The notes under the pieces were generated by a model, which searched no databases, had not been told where the DNA came from, and worked only from the letters and a program-made list of their open reading frames with translations. From contig DASROJ010000157.1 of the NCBI GenBank assembly GCA_035646975.1, positions 1 to 17,255 on the forward strand: a stretch of DNA of 17,255 nucleotides, written 5' to 3'. The position numbers were made by a program, and so were the translations under genes. Below, piece by piece: positions 7,919 to 15,104 of the stretch (the stretch's first letter is position 1; every line of letters starts with the position of its first letter). Source of the stretch: DASROJ01 sp035646975 (GTDB lineage Bacteria; Acidobacteriota; Polarisedimenticolia; JACPZX01; DASXTC01).

Positions 7919-7934
7919 AAGCCGGCGCGTCCGG
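7905..7934. repeat. 12-bp perfect inverted repeat, 6-base loop
   Basis: CCGGACGCGCCG (7905-7916) and CGGCGCGTCCGG (7923-7934) are exact reverse complements around TCAAGC. The element sits between two divergent genes, so it does not terminate either one, and no T-run follows on either strand. It could be an operator or a cruciform, or a terminator-like insulator between the promoters. Confidence 0.6.
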
Positions 7935-7946
7935 GGGGTGATCCTG

Positions 7947-7975
7947 TTGATCGGTGCGAGGGTGCGGATTAATAT
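7947..7975 (+). promoter_or_regulatory. Candidate promoter for aroF operon
   Basis: TTGATC (7947-7952) and TAATAT (7970-7975) are 17 bases apart. An alternative -10, TATGAT, is at 7973-7978 with a longer spacer. The AT-rich block ATTAATATGAT stands out in otherwise GC-rich DNA. The leader would be about 30-35 nt to the ATG at 8016. Confidence 0.45.
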
Positions 7976-8015
7976 GATGGCGCCCACCAACGCGCCGAGT
8001 TGCCTGAGAGGTCGC

Positions 8016-9029
8016 ATGCTGATCGTGATGGAGCAGGGTGTCACGGACGAGCGGATTCAGCGCGTCGTCGCCCACATCGAATCGATGGGATACCGGGCGC
8101 ATCCGATACCCGGCGCGATGCGCACCGCCATCGGCATCACGGGCAACCAGGCGCCGCTCGACCCCGCGGAATTCGAGTTGATACCCGGCGTGGTGCAGGC
8201 CATCCCCGTCACGCAGCCCTTCAAGCTGGTCTCGCGCGAAGTGAAACATGAAGACACGATCATCGAGATCGCCGGAAAGACGATCGGCGGCTCGGGGTTC
8301 GCCGTCATCGCCGGACCCTGCGCCGTGGAATCGCTCCAGCAGACACTCGATATCGCGCACCGGGTGAAGAAAGCCGGCGCGCACTTCCTGCGCGGCGGCG
8401 CCTTCAAGCCCCGCACCTCCCCCTACTCCTTCCAGGGCCTGGGTGTCGAGGGACTGAAGATCCTCGCGCGGGCCCGCGAAGAGACCGGTCTGCCGATCGT
8501 GACCGAGGCGCTCGATACCGACACGGTTGACGTGGTGGCCGAGCATGCGGATGTCATCCAGATCGGGGCGCGCAACATGCAGAATTTCTCGCTGCTCAAG
8601 CGGGTCGGACGCACCCGCCGGCCCATCATGCTCAAGCGCGGGATGTCCGCCACGATCGACGAGCTGCTCATGTCAGCCGAATACATCGCGGCGGAGGGCA
8701 ACTACCAGATATTTCTTTGCGAGAGGGGAGTGCGCACGTTCTCGAATCACGCGCGCAACACTCTCGATCTATCCGCCGTGCCGGCGGTGAAGAGCCGAAG
8801 CCACCTGCCGATGATCGTCGACCCCAGCCACGGCAGCGGCAAGCGGGACAACGTGGCGCCGCTCGCCCGCGCGGTGGCCGCGCTCGGGGCCGACGGCCTG
8901 ATGGTCGAGGTGCACGATCGGCCGGAGCGGGCGCTCTCGGATGGTCCCCAGGCTCTCTACCCGGACCAGTTCGACAAGCTGATGCTGGATATTCGCGCCA
9001 TCGCGGCGCTCGTGGGCCGGACGGTCTGA
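8016..9029 (+). CDS. aroF: 3-deoxy-7-phosphoheptulonate (DAHP) synthase, type I-beta
   Basis: Catalyses phosphoenolpyruvate plus erythrose-4-phosphate to DAHP, the first step of the shikimate pathway. The 337-residue protein matches the Thermotoga-type enzyme in full. An N-terminal ferredoxin-like regulatory domain (about 1-65, MLIVMEQGVTDERIQRVV) precedes the TIM barrel. Barrel motifs are IAGPCAVES (98-106), GAFKPRTSPYSFQGLG, IQIGARNMQNFSLL, LKRGMSATIDELL, CERGVRTF and VDPSHGSGKRD, carrying the usual metal and substrate ligands. The N-terminal domain is the known site of aromatic amino acid feedback inhibition in this subtype. The open frame extends far upstream, but that stretch is antisense to the propeller gene. 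The ATG at 8016, with GAGAGG 4 bases before it, gives the exact family start. It is followed by carA after 10 bases. Confidence 0.95.
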   Translation: MLIVMEQGVTDERIQRVVAHIESMGYRAHPIPGAMRTAIGITGNQAPLDPAEFELIPGVVQAIPVTQPFKLVSREVKHEDTIIEIAGKTIGGSGFAVIAGPCAVESLQQTLDIAHRVKKAGAHFLRGGAFKPRTSPYSFQGLGVEGLKILARAREETGLPIVTEALDTDTVDVVAEHADVIQIGARNMQNFSLLKRVGRTRRPIMLKRGMSATIDELLMSAEYIAAEGNYQIFLCERGVRTFSNHARNTLDLSAVPAVKSRSHLPMIVDPSHGSGKRDNVAPLARAVAALGADGLMVEVHDRPERALSDGPQALYPDQFDKLMLDIRAIAALVGRTV

Positions 9030-9039
9030 AGGGGAGGGG

Positions 9040-10272
9040 ATGGAAGCGATCCTGGCTTTGGAGGACGGAAGAATCTTCAGGGGGCGGTCGTTCGGCGCGG
9101 TGGGTGAGCGCGGCGGCGAGGTGGTCTTCAACACATCGATGACCGGCTACCAGGAGATCCTGACCGATCCTTCCTACCGGGGGCAGATCGTCACGATGAC
9201 ATGCCCCGAGATCGGAAATTACGGCGTCAACGCCTTCGACGAGGAATCCCGAAAGCCCCAGGTCGAAGGGTTCGTCGTGCGCGAGATCAGCGAAATCCAC
9301 AGCAACTGGAGATCGAGAAAGGACCTGCCGCAGTACCTCAAGGAGAACGACATCATCGGCATCTCCGAGGTGGACACACGCGCGATAACACGCCACATCC
9401 GCTCGCGTGGCGTGCTCCGGGGCATCGTCTCCACCATCGATCATGACGACGGCAACCTGCTGAGAAAGGCGCGCGCGCTGCCGGCGCTGATCAGCCAGGA
9501 CCTGGTGGGGCGCGTGTCGTGCCGGGCACCGTATCTCAAAAGAACGACGGCCGGGGAGCTCTGGGACGGAACTCCCCTCCGCCGCCGCCGCTCGCGATTC
9601 CGCGTCGTGGCCTACGACTTCGGCATGAAGGAGCACATCCTGACGCGGCTGGCGGAGGTGGGCTGCCGCGTGACCGTGGTGCCGGCCGGCACGCCGGCTC
9701 ACGAGGTGCTCTCGATGCAGCCTTCGGGAGTGTTTCTTTCCAACGGGCCGGGAGACCCGGAAATCCTTGGAGACATCGTCAGGAACGTGCAGATGCTCCT
9801 CGGCCGCGTGCCGGTGTTCGGGATCTGTCTGGGTCATCAGATCCTCGGCATGGCGTACGGCGGCCGCACCTACAAGCTCAAGTTCGGCCATCGCGGCGGC
9901 AACCATCCCGTGATGAATCTCGCCTCCAGGCGCGTCGAGATCACGGCACAGAATCACGGTTACGCCGTGGAGGCCGATTCGCTGCCCGCGGACATCGAGG
10001 TCACGCACGTCAACCTCAACGATGGCACGGTGGAGGGGATGCGCCACCGTACGCTTCCCGCTTTTTCCGTGCAGTACCACCCCGAATCATCCCCCGGGCC
10101 GCACGATGCGGGCTACTTGTTCGACGAGTTCGCGCGCCTGATGACCGCCACGACCGGGCCTTCGACCCGGGGGGATGCCGACCCGGCGCCGGCCGGCTCC
10201 GAGCCATCTGACGAGCCTGTTGTCGAGCCCGCCGCCAGGCAGGACAGGCCGGTCAGAGGCCAGGCTGGGTGA
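9040..10272 (+). CDS. carA: Carbamoyl-phosphate synthase small (glutaminase) subunit
   Basis: Hydrolyses glutamine to supply ammonia to the CarB subunit for carbamoyl phosphate, used in pyrimidine and arginine synthesis. The 410-residue protein has the N-terminal small-subunit domain (GEVVFNTSMTGYQEILTDPSY, then EVDTRAITRHIRSRG near 110-124). A class I glutamine amidotransferase domain follows, with Cys263 (FGICLGHQ), His347 and Glu349 (YHPESSPGPHD). After about residue 368 there is a 42-residue Pro/Ala/Asp/Glu-rich tail (369-410), making it longer than the usual ~360-390 residues. AAGGGGAGGGG precedes the ATG. It is transcribed with aroF and overlaps the next gene by GTGA. carB is not in the window. 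Confidence 0.95.
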   Translation: MEAILALEDGRIFRGRSFGAVGERGGEVVFNTSMTGYQEILTDPSYRGQIVTMTCPEIGNYGVNAFDEESRKPQVEGFVVREISEIHSNWRSRKDLPQYLKENDIIGISEVDTRAITRHIRSRGVLRGIVSTIDHDDGNLLRKARALPALISQDLVGRVSCRAPYLKRTTAGELWDGTPLRRRRSRFRVVAYDFGMKEHILTRLAEVGCRVTVVPAGTPAHEVLSMQPSGVFLSNGPGDPEILGDIVRNVQMLLGRVPVFGICLGHQILGMAYGGRTYKLKFGHRGGNHPVMNLASRRVEITAQNHGYAVEADSLPADIEVTHVNLNDGTVEGMRHRTLPAFSVQYHPESSPGPHDAGYLFDEFARLMTATTGPSTRGDADPAPAGSEPSDEPVVEPAARQDRPVRGQAG

Positions 10273-10973
10273 AGCTCTCCGTACTCGTTCCTGTTTTCAA
10301 TGAGGCCGCCACGATCGAGGAAATCATCCGCCGGGTGAGGGCGGTGGCTTCGCCCGACCTTGCCATCGAGATCATCGTGGTGGATGACGCCTCCACCGAC
10401 GACACGGGGCGCATCATCGAAGAAGCGGCCGCTGCCGCCGGCCGCGGAGACCTCGTCGCGCTGCATCATCAGACGAACCTGGGCAAGGGCGCCGCGGTGC
10501 GCACGGCGCTGGCCCGCGCCACCGGCGACATCGTGATCATCCAGGACGCCGACCTCGAGTACGACCCGGCCGACTACCATGGAATGGTGGCCGCGATGCA
10601 GGCCGGAGGCGCGCCGGTGGTGTACGGCTCGCGTATCCTCGGCAACAATCCTCATTCCTATCGCCGTTATTATTATGGCGGGCGGCTCCTCACGGCCGTC
10701 TTCAACCTGTTGTACGGATCGCGCTTGACCGATCTGACCACCTGCTACAAGTCGTTTCGGCGCGAGACGATCGCTTCGCTTCCGCTCACCAGCGTGGGAT
10801 TCGAGTTCTGTCCCGAGGTGACGGCGCGCCTCGTGACCCGGGGGATCCCGATTGTCGAAGTGCCGGTGAGCTACCATCCACGCTCGATCGAGGACGGCAA
10901 GAAGATCCGCTGGCATGACGGACTGCGGGCGCTCTGGACGATGCTCAGGCTTCGGTGGCGGCACCGTGCATGA
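10269..10973 (+). CDS. Family 2 glycosyltransferase, DPM1-like
   Basis: A 234-residue GT-A fold glycosyltransferase resembling polyprenyl-phosphate mannosyl/glucosyl transferases. These move a sugar from a nucleotide donor to a lipid carrier at the cytoplasmic face of the membrane. Visible motifs are LVPVFNEAATIEEII (6-20), VVDDASTDDTG (37-47), QTNLGKGAAVRTAL (68-81), the DxD site QDADLEYDP (Asp93/Asp95), and YKSFRRETI in the acceptor region. There are no C-terminal membrane helices, unlike longer ArnC/GtrB types, so it is probably peripheral. The GTG start overlaps the carA stop in GTGA, pointing to translational coupling. Substrate is unknown and no other glycan genes are nearby. Confidence 0.88.
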   Translation: MKLSVLVPVFNEAATIEEIIRRVRAVASPDLAIEIIVVDDASTDDTGRIIEEAAAAAGRGDLVALHHQTNLGKGAAVRTALARATGDIVIIQDADLEYDPADYHGMVAAMQAGGAPVVYGSRILGNNPHSYRRYYYGGRLLTAVFNLLYGSRLTDLTTCYKSFRRETIASLPLTSVGFEFCPEVTARLVTRGIPIVEVPVSYHPRSIEDGKKIRWHDGLRALWTMLRLRWRHRA

Positions 10974-10978
10974 TGGCG

Positions 10979-10984
10979 TATTAT
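10979..10984 (+). promoter_or_regulatory. Candidate -10 box before HEXXH gene
   Basis: TATTAT in the GCGTATTATTCCGCG block lies just after the glycosyltransferase stop and 41 bases before the next ATG. No good -35 is seen at the expected distance, so the call rests on AT content and on similarity to the AT island at 12981-12993. Confidence 0.3.
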
Positions 10985-11025
10985 TCCGCGGCTCCCATCT
11001 ACCGAATCTTCGTGAGGAATCACCC

Positions 11026-12030
11026 ATGACGCCACTCCTGATCGCGATGCTCCTGCTGGCTCCGGCGCGGAGCGCGGCGGGCCAGCCCGGCGAAAAACCG
11101 TTACCGCAGAACGCCCACGTCCAGAGCGAAGTGAACCTCTTCATCGAGCTGCACAACCATCTGCAGGTCGCCAGCAAGGCCGGTGACGAGCTGCAACCGG
11201 AATATCGAAGCGAGCTGAAGGCGTACATCGAGGCCAGGGAGCTGGCGAAGGACCCCCGCGTCTGGCAGATCGTCAACGACGCGTGCATCATCGGTCCGGA
11301 CATCTCGGCCATCGGCAAGGTGGCCGGGCATCTGCCGGCCAACCTCGCTGCGCCCGATCAGGAGGCGGTGAAAAAAATGCTCGGGGCCCTCGAGTCGGCG
11401 TGGCCCCGATTCATGGCCGGCGAAGGGATCGAGCACAATCGCTCGTTGCAGGTGGTCTGGAGCAAGGTGCTCCTCAAGCACTGGAGCCTGATCGAAGGGC
11501 GCCTGCTGACCGCTCTTTATGACAAGTTCGAATTCCAGCCGATCGATGCCAGGATCACCGTCTATCCCGTCATCGAGCCCAACGAGCTCGGCGACTGGGG
11601 CAGGACCGATCGTGGATACTACCTGATCATCCCGGTGGCGAAGATGCCCAACCTCGTGATCATCGAGGAGCTGCTGCACGAGGTGACGCACATTCTCGCT
11701 GACCGCCAGCCGGCGGGCTCCAACAGCGTCCTCAAGCAGCTGGCCATGCAGGCTTCCGGCGCCGACAAGGAGGCGCTCGATCATTTCACCGAAGGGCTGG
11801 TCTCCTGGAACGCCGGCGAGTTCATCCGCCGGTTCGTGAGCGCCGATTACAAGCCGCTGATCGAGATCTCCCCCGAGCTTCGACGTCCCATCGAGGCGTA
11901 CCTGTCGGCTTACCAGGGTCCCTGGGTCGGATATCTCGAGGGAAAGATCTCAGCCGACGAGGCGATCAAGGGAATGGCGGCCGCGCTCAAGCCTGCGCCC
12001 GCGTCTTCATCCGCCAAAACCGGCTCATGA
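11026..12030 (+). CDS. Exported HEXXH protein, putative zinc peptidase
   Basis: A 334-residue protein of no family I recognise by name. Residues 1-19 look like a signal peptide (LLIAMLLLAPARSAAG), so the product is probably periplasmic or secreted. HEVTH at 218-222, within IIEELLHEVTHILADR, is a canonical HEXXH zinc site on a helix. Glu256 in FTEGLVSWNAGEF, 34 residues later, is a reasonable third ligand in gluzincin style. The preceding sequence (residues 30-200) is mostly helical without clear repeats. GAGGA 7 bases before the ATG at 11026 fixes the start, although the frame is open back to 10915. It may be read from the aroF operon or from its own -10 box. Peptidase activity is inferred from the motif alone. 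Confidence 0.65.
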   Translation: MTPLLIAMLLLAPARSAAGQPGEKPLPQNAHVQSEVNLFIELHNHLQVASKAGDELQPEYRSELKAYIEARELAKDPRVWQIVNDACIIGPDISAIGKVAGHLPANLAAPDQEAVKKMLGALESAWPRFMAGEGIEHNRSLQVVWSKVLLKHWSLIEGRLLTALYDKFEFQPIDARITVYPVIEPNELGDWGRTDRGYYLIIPVAKMPNLVIIEELLHEVTHILADRQPAGSNSVLKQLAMQASGADKEALDHFTEGLVSWNAGEFIRRFVSADYKPLIEISPELRRPIEAYLSAYQGPWVGYLEGKISADEAIKGMAAALKPAPASSSAKTGS

Positions 12031-12062
12031 CCGGCTCATGACCGGCTCGTGACCTGTTCATG
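12019..12062. repeat. 11-bp tandem repeat, four copies, across convergent stops
   Basis: Units start at 12019, 12030, 12041 and 12052. The first two are ACCGGCTCATG, the third is ACCGGCTCGTG (one change) and the fourth ACCTGTTCATG (two changes). The array contains the stop codon of the HEXXH gene and reaches the stop codon of the convergent dehydrogenase gene at 12058. A weak 5-bp hairpin, CCTGT/ACAGG (12053-12067), follows. Confidence 0.8.
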
Positions 12063-12975
12063 ACAGGCTGGCCGTCACGACCCGGCCTGGATCGGGACGG
12101 CGACGGAAGAAATCCACGAGGTTTCTCGCGGCGGTGAGCGCCATGGCGCCCCGCGTCTGGCGCGTCGCGCTGGCGACATGCGGCGTCAGCACGACATTCC
12201 CCAGCCGTCTCAGCGCCGCCGGGATCGCCGGTTCCCGCTCGAAGACATCGAGACCGGCGCCCCAGATCACCCTCCGACGCAGGGCATCGATCAGTGCGCT
12301 CTCGTCCACCGTCGATCCACGGGAAGTGTTGACGAGAATCGCGGTGCGTTTCATCAGGGCCAGCTCGCGCGCGCCGATGAGGTGATGCGTCGCCGGCGCC
12401 GCCGGCACGTGAAGGCTGACCACGTCGGAGCGCTGCAGCAGACGCGGCAGACTGGCGCGCGTCATCTTCCGCGCCGCTCCAGGGGCCGAGCCGCCGTGGT
12501 ACAGCACGCGCATGCCGAACCCCTCGGCGCGTCTGGCCACCGCGGTGCCGATCCGCCCCGCGCCGATGATCCCCAGCGTGCCGCCGGCAATCTCCCGGCC
12601 GAGCATGTACTCGAGGTCCCAGCCTTTGTAGGCTCCCGCGCGGCAGACCCGATCGGCTTCCACGACGCGCCTTGCCACGGCGAGGATGAGCGCCCAGGTC
12701 ATGTCGGCCGCCGCCTCGGTCAGCACCCCGGGTGTGTTCATCACGGTGATGCCGCGCGCGCGCGCCGCATCCAGCTCGATGTTGTCCACGCCCACGGCGC
12801 ACTGGGAAATCACCCGCAGCCGTGGCATCCGATCCATGAACCTGGCATCGACCGGGTCGGTCAGCTGCGTGATGACGCCATCGGCCAGCCGGTGATTCCG
12901 GGTGCGATGGAACGCTCGCTCCAGCAGCAGTTCGGCCTCGGGAAATAACCTCCGGGTCAGGAGGATCGTATGCAT
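12058..12975 (-). CDS. D-2-hydroxyacid dehydrogenase (glyoxylate/hydroxypyruvate reductase-like)
   Basis: NAD(P)-dependent reductase of 2-oxoacids, 305 residues. The Rossmann motif LGIIGAGRIG lies near the middle. The catalytic trio is the Arg of NTSRGSTVDE, the Glu of DVFEREPAIP and the His of TPHVASAT. CAVGVDNIELDA and NTPGVLTEAAADMTWAL are typical of glyoxylate reductases. The N-terminal catalytic lobe is about 15-20 residues shorter than usual between the first strand-helix and VITQLTDPVD. ATG at 12975 is preferred to 13053, which would read through the divergent promoter. No Shine-Dalgarno is present, and TATTAT ends 6 bases before the ATG, suggesting leaderless mRNA. Substrate (glyoxylate, hydroxypyruvate or another oxoacid) is not determined. 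Confidence 0.9.
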   Translation of the reverse strand: MHTILLTRRLFPEAELLLERAFHRTRNHRLADGVITQLTDPVDARFMDRMPRLRVISQCAVGVDNIELDAARARGITVMNTPGVLTEAAADMTWALILAVARRVVEADRVCRAGAYKGWDLEYMLGREIAGGTLGIIGAGRIGTAVARRAEGFGMRVLYHGGSAPGAARKMTRASLPRLLQRSDVVSLHVPAAPATHHLIGARELALMKRTAILVNTSRGSTVDESALIDALRRRVIWGAGLDVFEREPAIPAALRRLGNVVLTPHVASATRQTRGAMALTAARNLVDFFRRRPDPGRVVTASLS

Positions 12976-12980
12976 GGGCG

Positions 12981-12994
12981 CATAATATATGATG
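12981..12994. promoter_or_regulatory. Bidirectional AT-rich promoter island
   Basis: CATAATATATGATG is a nearly palindromic AT block between two divergent genes. On the plus strand TATGAT (12988-12993) would serve the AIM24 gene with a leader of about 37 nt. On the minus strand TATTAT (12987-12982) would start transcription at about the dehydrogenase ATG. No convincing -35 is seen on either strand. The two -10 boxes are adjacent, so the two polymerases would compete. Confidence 0.5.
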
Positions 12995-13036
12995 CAAGCC
13001 ACCGTATCCCCCCGTAGCCTGAGGAGGAGACCCCAG

Positions 13037-13762
13037 ATGCAGATCTCGATCAAGTACCAGCCATCCTACTCGCTGGCGATTCTCGCGCTCGCGTCGGGCG
13101 AGTCGATCCAGGCCGAGTCGGGCGCCATGGTGAGCATGTCCTCCAACATCCAGATCGAGACCGCCATGAAGGGCGGGATGCTGGGAGCGGTCGCGCGCAA
13201 GGTGCTGGGCGGCGAGTCGCTGTTCACCAACACCTTCACGGCCGCCGGGGGGCCGGGCGAGATCACGCTGGCGCCGTCGCTGCCCGGGGACATCACGTCG
13301 GTCACGATGTCGAGCGAGACGCTTTTCATCCAGTCAGGCTCGTTTCTCGCCGGCGACCCGGCGATCAATCTCGACCTGCAGTGGGGCGGCGCGAAGACCT
13401 TTTTCGGATCGGAGGGACTGTTCCTGCTGCGCGCGACCGGCAGCGGGCCCGTCCTGCTGAGCAGCTATGGCGCCATCCACCGGGTCGATCTCACGCAGGG
13501 GACGCCCTACGTGTGCGACACCGGCCACGTCGTGGCCTTCACGCAGGGCTTGAGCTTCGACGTCCGGAAGGTCGGCGGATGGAAATCGACCCTGCTCTCG
13601 GGCGAGGGACTGGTCTGCGATTTCAGCGGCGCCGGCACGCTCTACCTCCAGACGAGATCGACGCAGGCGTTTCTCTCGTGGCTCATCCCGCGGCTGCCGA
13701 CCCGCACCGGTGGCGGCGGCACTCCGGGCGGCATTCTCGGCAACATCCTGGGCGGGGACTAG
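13037..13762 (+). CDS. AIM24 / TIGR00266 family protein
   Basis: A 241-residue all-beta protein of the AIM24 family. Members have a double-psi-like beta fold, occur widely in bacteria, and in yeast belong to mitochondrial membrane organisation; their biochemical role is unsettled. Signature segments are ASGESIQAESGAMVSMSSN, MKGGMLGAVARKVLGGESLF, TNTFTAAGGPGEITLAPSLP, TLFIQSGSFLA, GLFLLRATGSGPVLLSSYGA, and FTQGLSFDVRKVGGWKSTLL. The Gly-rich C-terminus (TGGGGTPGGILGNILGGD) is normal for the family. No signal peptide or membrane helix is seen. AGGAGG 9 bases upstream of the ATG at 13037 sets the start; the frame is open back to 12989. It stands alone, divergent from the dehydrogenase. Confidence 0.92.
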   Translation: MQISIKYQPSYSLAILALASGESIQAESGAMVSMSSNIQIETAMKGGMLGAVARKVLGGESLFTNTFTAAGGPGEITLAPSLPGDITSVTMSSETLFIQSGSFLAGDPAINLDLQWGGAKTFFGSEGLFLLRATGSGPVLLSSYGAIHRVDLTQGTPYVCDTGHVVAFTQGLSFDVRKVGGWKSTLLSGEGLVCDFSGAGTLYLQTRSTQAFLSWLIPRLPTRTGGGGTPGGILGNILGGD

Positions 13763-13781
13763 CCGGCAACAGAACCCGGAT

Positions 13782-13811
13782 CCCTCCGTGAGGCGCGGGT
13801 TACGCGGAGGG
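13782..13811. terminator. Hairpin at convergent junction, possible bidirectional terminator
   Basis: CCCTCCGTG (13782-13790) pairs with CGCGGAGGG (13803-13811) around a 12-base loop: seven Watson-Crick pairs, one G-T and one more G-C. It sits 20 bases after the AIM24 stop and overlaps the TAA of the convergent ornithine cyclodeaminase gene. No U-tract follows, so termination is plausible but not typical Rho-independent. Confidence 0.45.
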
Positions 13812-15059
13812 AGAACCGGCGGGCGGTTCCGCGTCGATCAATTCATCCGCCAGCAGGCGGAGAAACAATCCGACGTCGGTGACGATTCCCGAGGCCTGCG
13901 CGGAACCCCGATCGACCAGCTTGGTGACCGTGGCCGGGTTGATGTCGACGCACACGGTGCGGACCCATGACGGGGTCATGTTGCCCACGCCGATCCCGTG
14001 CAGCATGGTGCCGAGGATGAGCACCAGGTCGGCCCCCTCGATCGACTTCGCGTAGCGTTCCTGCGCCTCCACCATGTCCATGACGGTGTCGGGCAGCGGC
14101 CCGTCGTCGCGGATCGATCCGGCGAGCACCAGGTCGACCTCGTTGACGATGCACTCGTACATCAGCCCCGACTTCAGGACGCCGTCGGCCACCGCCTTCC
14201 TCAGCGAGCCGCTCTTGCGGATGGCGTTGATCGCGCGCATGTGGTTCCGGTGTCCCTCGTCCACCGGGATTCCCGTGGCCGTGTCGACCCCGAGCGACGT
14301 GCCGAGAAGGGCCGATTCGACGTCGTGAACGCCGATGGCGTTGCCCGACAGCAGCGATTGCACGAAGCCGCCGCGGATGAGCCGGCCGAGATGCCTGGAG
14401 CCGCCGGTGTGCACCACCACCGGGCCCACCACCACGACCGTCCGCCCGTGGCGCGCGCGGATCTCCTTCATGGCGGTGGCCAGCTGCGCCACGACCAGCT
14501 CGACGCGCCGTTCCGACGAGACCTCGTTGTTCATGAACACGAAGTCCATCTTTCCTTTTTCGCGGAAGGGGGGGAAGACCTGCACGCCCTTGATCCCGCA
14601 GACGATGGAGTCCCCGGTCTTCACATCACGAAGCTTGACGCACCGGGCACGGTAGCCTCCAGTCTCGAGCCGCTGCAGCACGATGACGGCGTCCATCCGC
14701 TGTTTGTCGACATCGATCCATGCGCCGTCGAAGAAGACGCGCGTGCGGTGATTCGTCGTGGAATAGAAATCGTCCGGGACCGTTCCGTCCCTGTCGGCCG
14801 GCTTGACCGTGGCCTGGTCCGACCCTTCCACGACGTGACAGCCCAGGGCGGTCAGGTTCTCCAGGATTCGCGCGACCTGCTCGGGCAGCGGCGCCGTCAC
14901 CATCATCTCGACGCGCGAGAAATCGCTGACGGTGCGGCCGATGTCGAATCGAATCAGCTCGTACGAGCCGCCGTTCTCCAGCACGACATCGAGGTACTTC
15001 GACATCAACCCCGTGTCGATGAGGTGCCCTTCCGAGATCAGCTTGCGTCCGTTCTGCAT
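13800..15059 (-). CDS. TIGR00300 family, archaeal-type ornithine cyclodeaminase
   Basis: A 419-residue protein matching TIGR00300, the 'LOR/SDH bifunctional' conserved domain. This family includes the NAD-dependent ornithine cyclodeaminase of methanogens and the C-terminal domain of cyanobacterial ArgZ/AgrE, which convert ornithine to proline and ammonia. The N-terminal half (LISEGHLIDTGLMSKYLDVV, then YELIRFDIGRTVSDFSRVEM) is the beta-rich LOR/SDH domain. The C-terminal half is nucleotide-binding: VVVVGPVVVHTGG, LLSGNAIGVHDVESALLGTS, ADLVLILGTMLHGIGVGNM and VCVDINPATVTKLVDRGS. No amidinotransferase-like ArgZ domain is fused, so it would use ornithine, not arginine. ATG at 15059 follows GGAAGGA with 7 bases between. 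The 28-residue upstream extension has no family support. It is divergent from purC. The activity is inferred from homology. Confidence 0.88.
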   Translation of the reverse strand: MQNGRKLISEGHLIDTGLMSKYLDVVLENGGSYELIRFDIGRTVSDFSRVEMMVTAPLPEQVARILENLTALGCHVVEGSDQATVKPADRDGTVPDDFYSTTNHRTRVFFDGAWIDVDKQRMDAVIVLQRLETGGYRARCVKLRDVKTGDSIVCGIKGVQVFPPFREKGKMDFVFMNNEVSSERRVELVVAQLATAMKEIRARHGRTVVVVGPVVVHTGGSRHLGRLIRGGFVQSLLSGNAIGVHDVESALLGTSLGVDTATGIPVDEGHRNHMRAINAIRKSGSLRKAVADGVLKSGLMYECIVNEVDLVLAGSIRDDGPLPDTVMDMVEAQERYAKSIEGADLVLILGTMLHGIGVGNMTPSWVRTVCVDINPATVTKLVDRGSAQASGIVTDVGLFLRLLADELIDAEPPAGSPSA

Positions 15060-15104
15060 CGAAAATTCCTTCCCGGGATGCGCTTTCTTCCGGCGGGTGG
15101 GATC

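Noticed and set aside
7125..8015. Plus-strand extension of the aroF frame
   Set aside because: Antisense to the HEAT/propeller gene, and the DAHP synthase family start is at 8016.
8668..10080. 470-codon minus-strand open frame
   Set aside because: Lies antisense to aroF/carA. The composition is the His/Arg/Ala-rich type produced by high-GC codon bias, and it has no domain motifs.
12053..12067. CCTGT/ACAGG hairpin as a terminator
   Set aside because: Only five pairs and no T-run, so it is noted with the tandem repeat but not called as a terminator.
11987..12997. 336-codon minus-strand frame overlapping the dehydrogenase
   Set aside because: Different frame of the same DNA. The dehydrogenase frame carries all the catalytic motifs.
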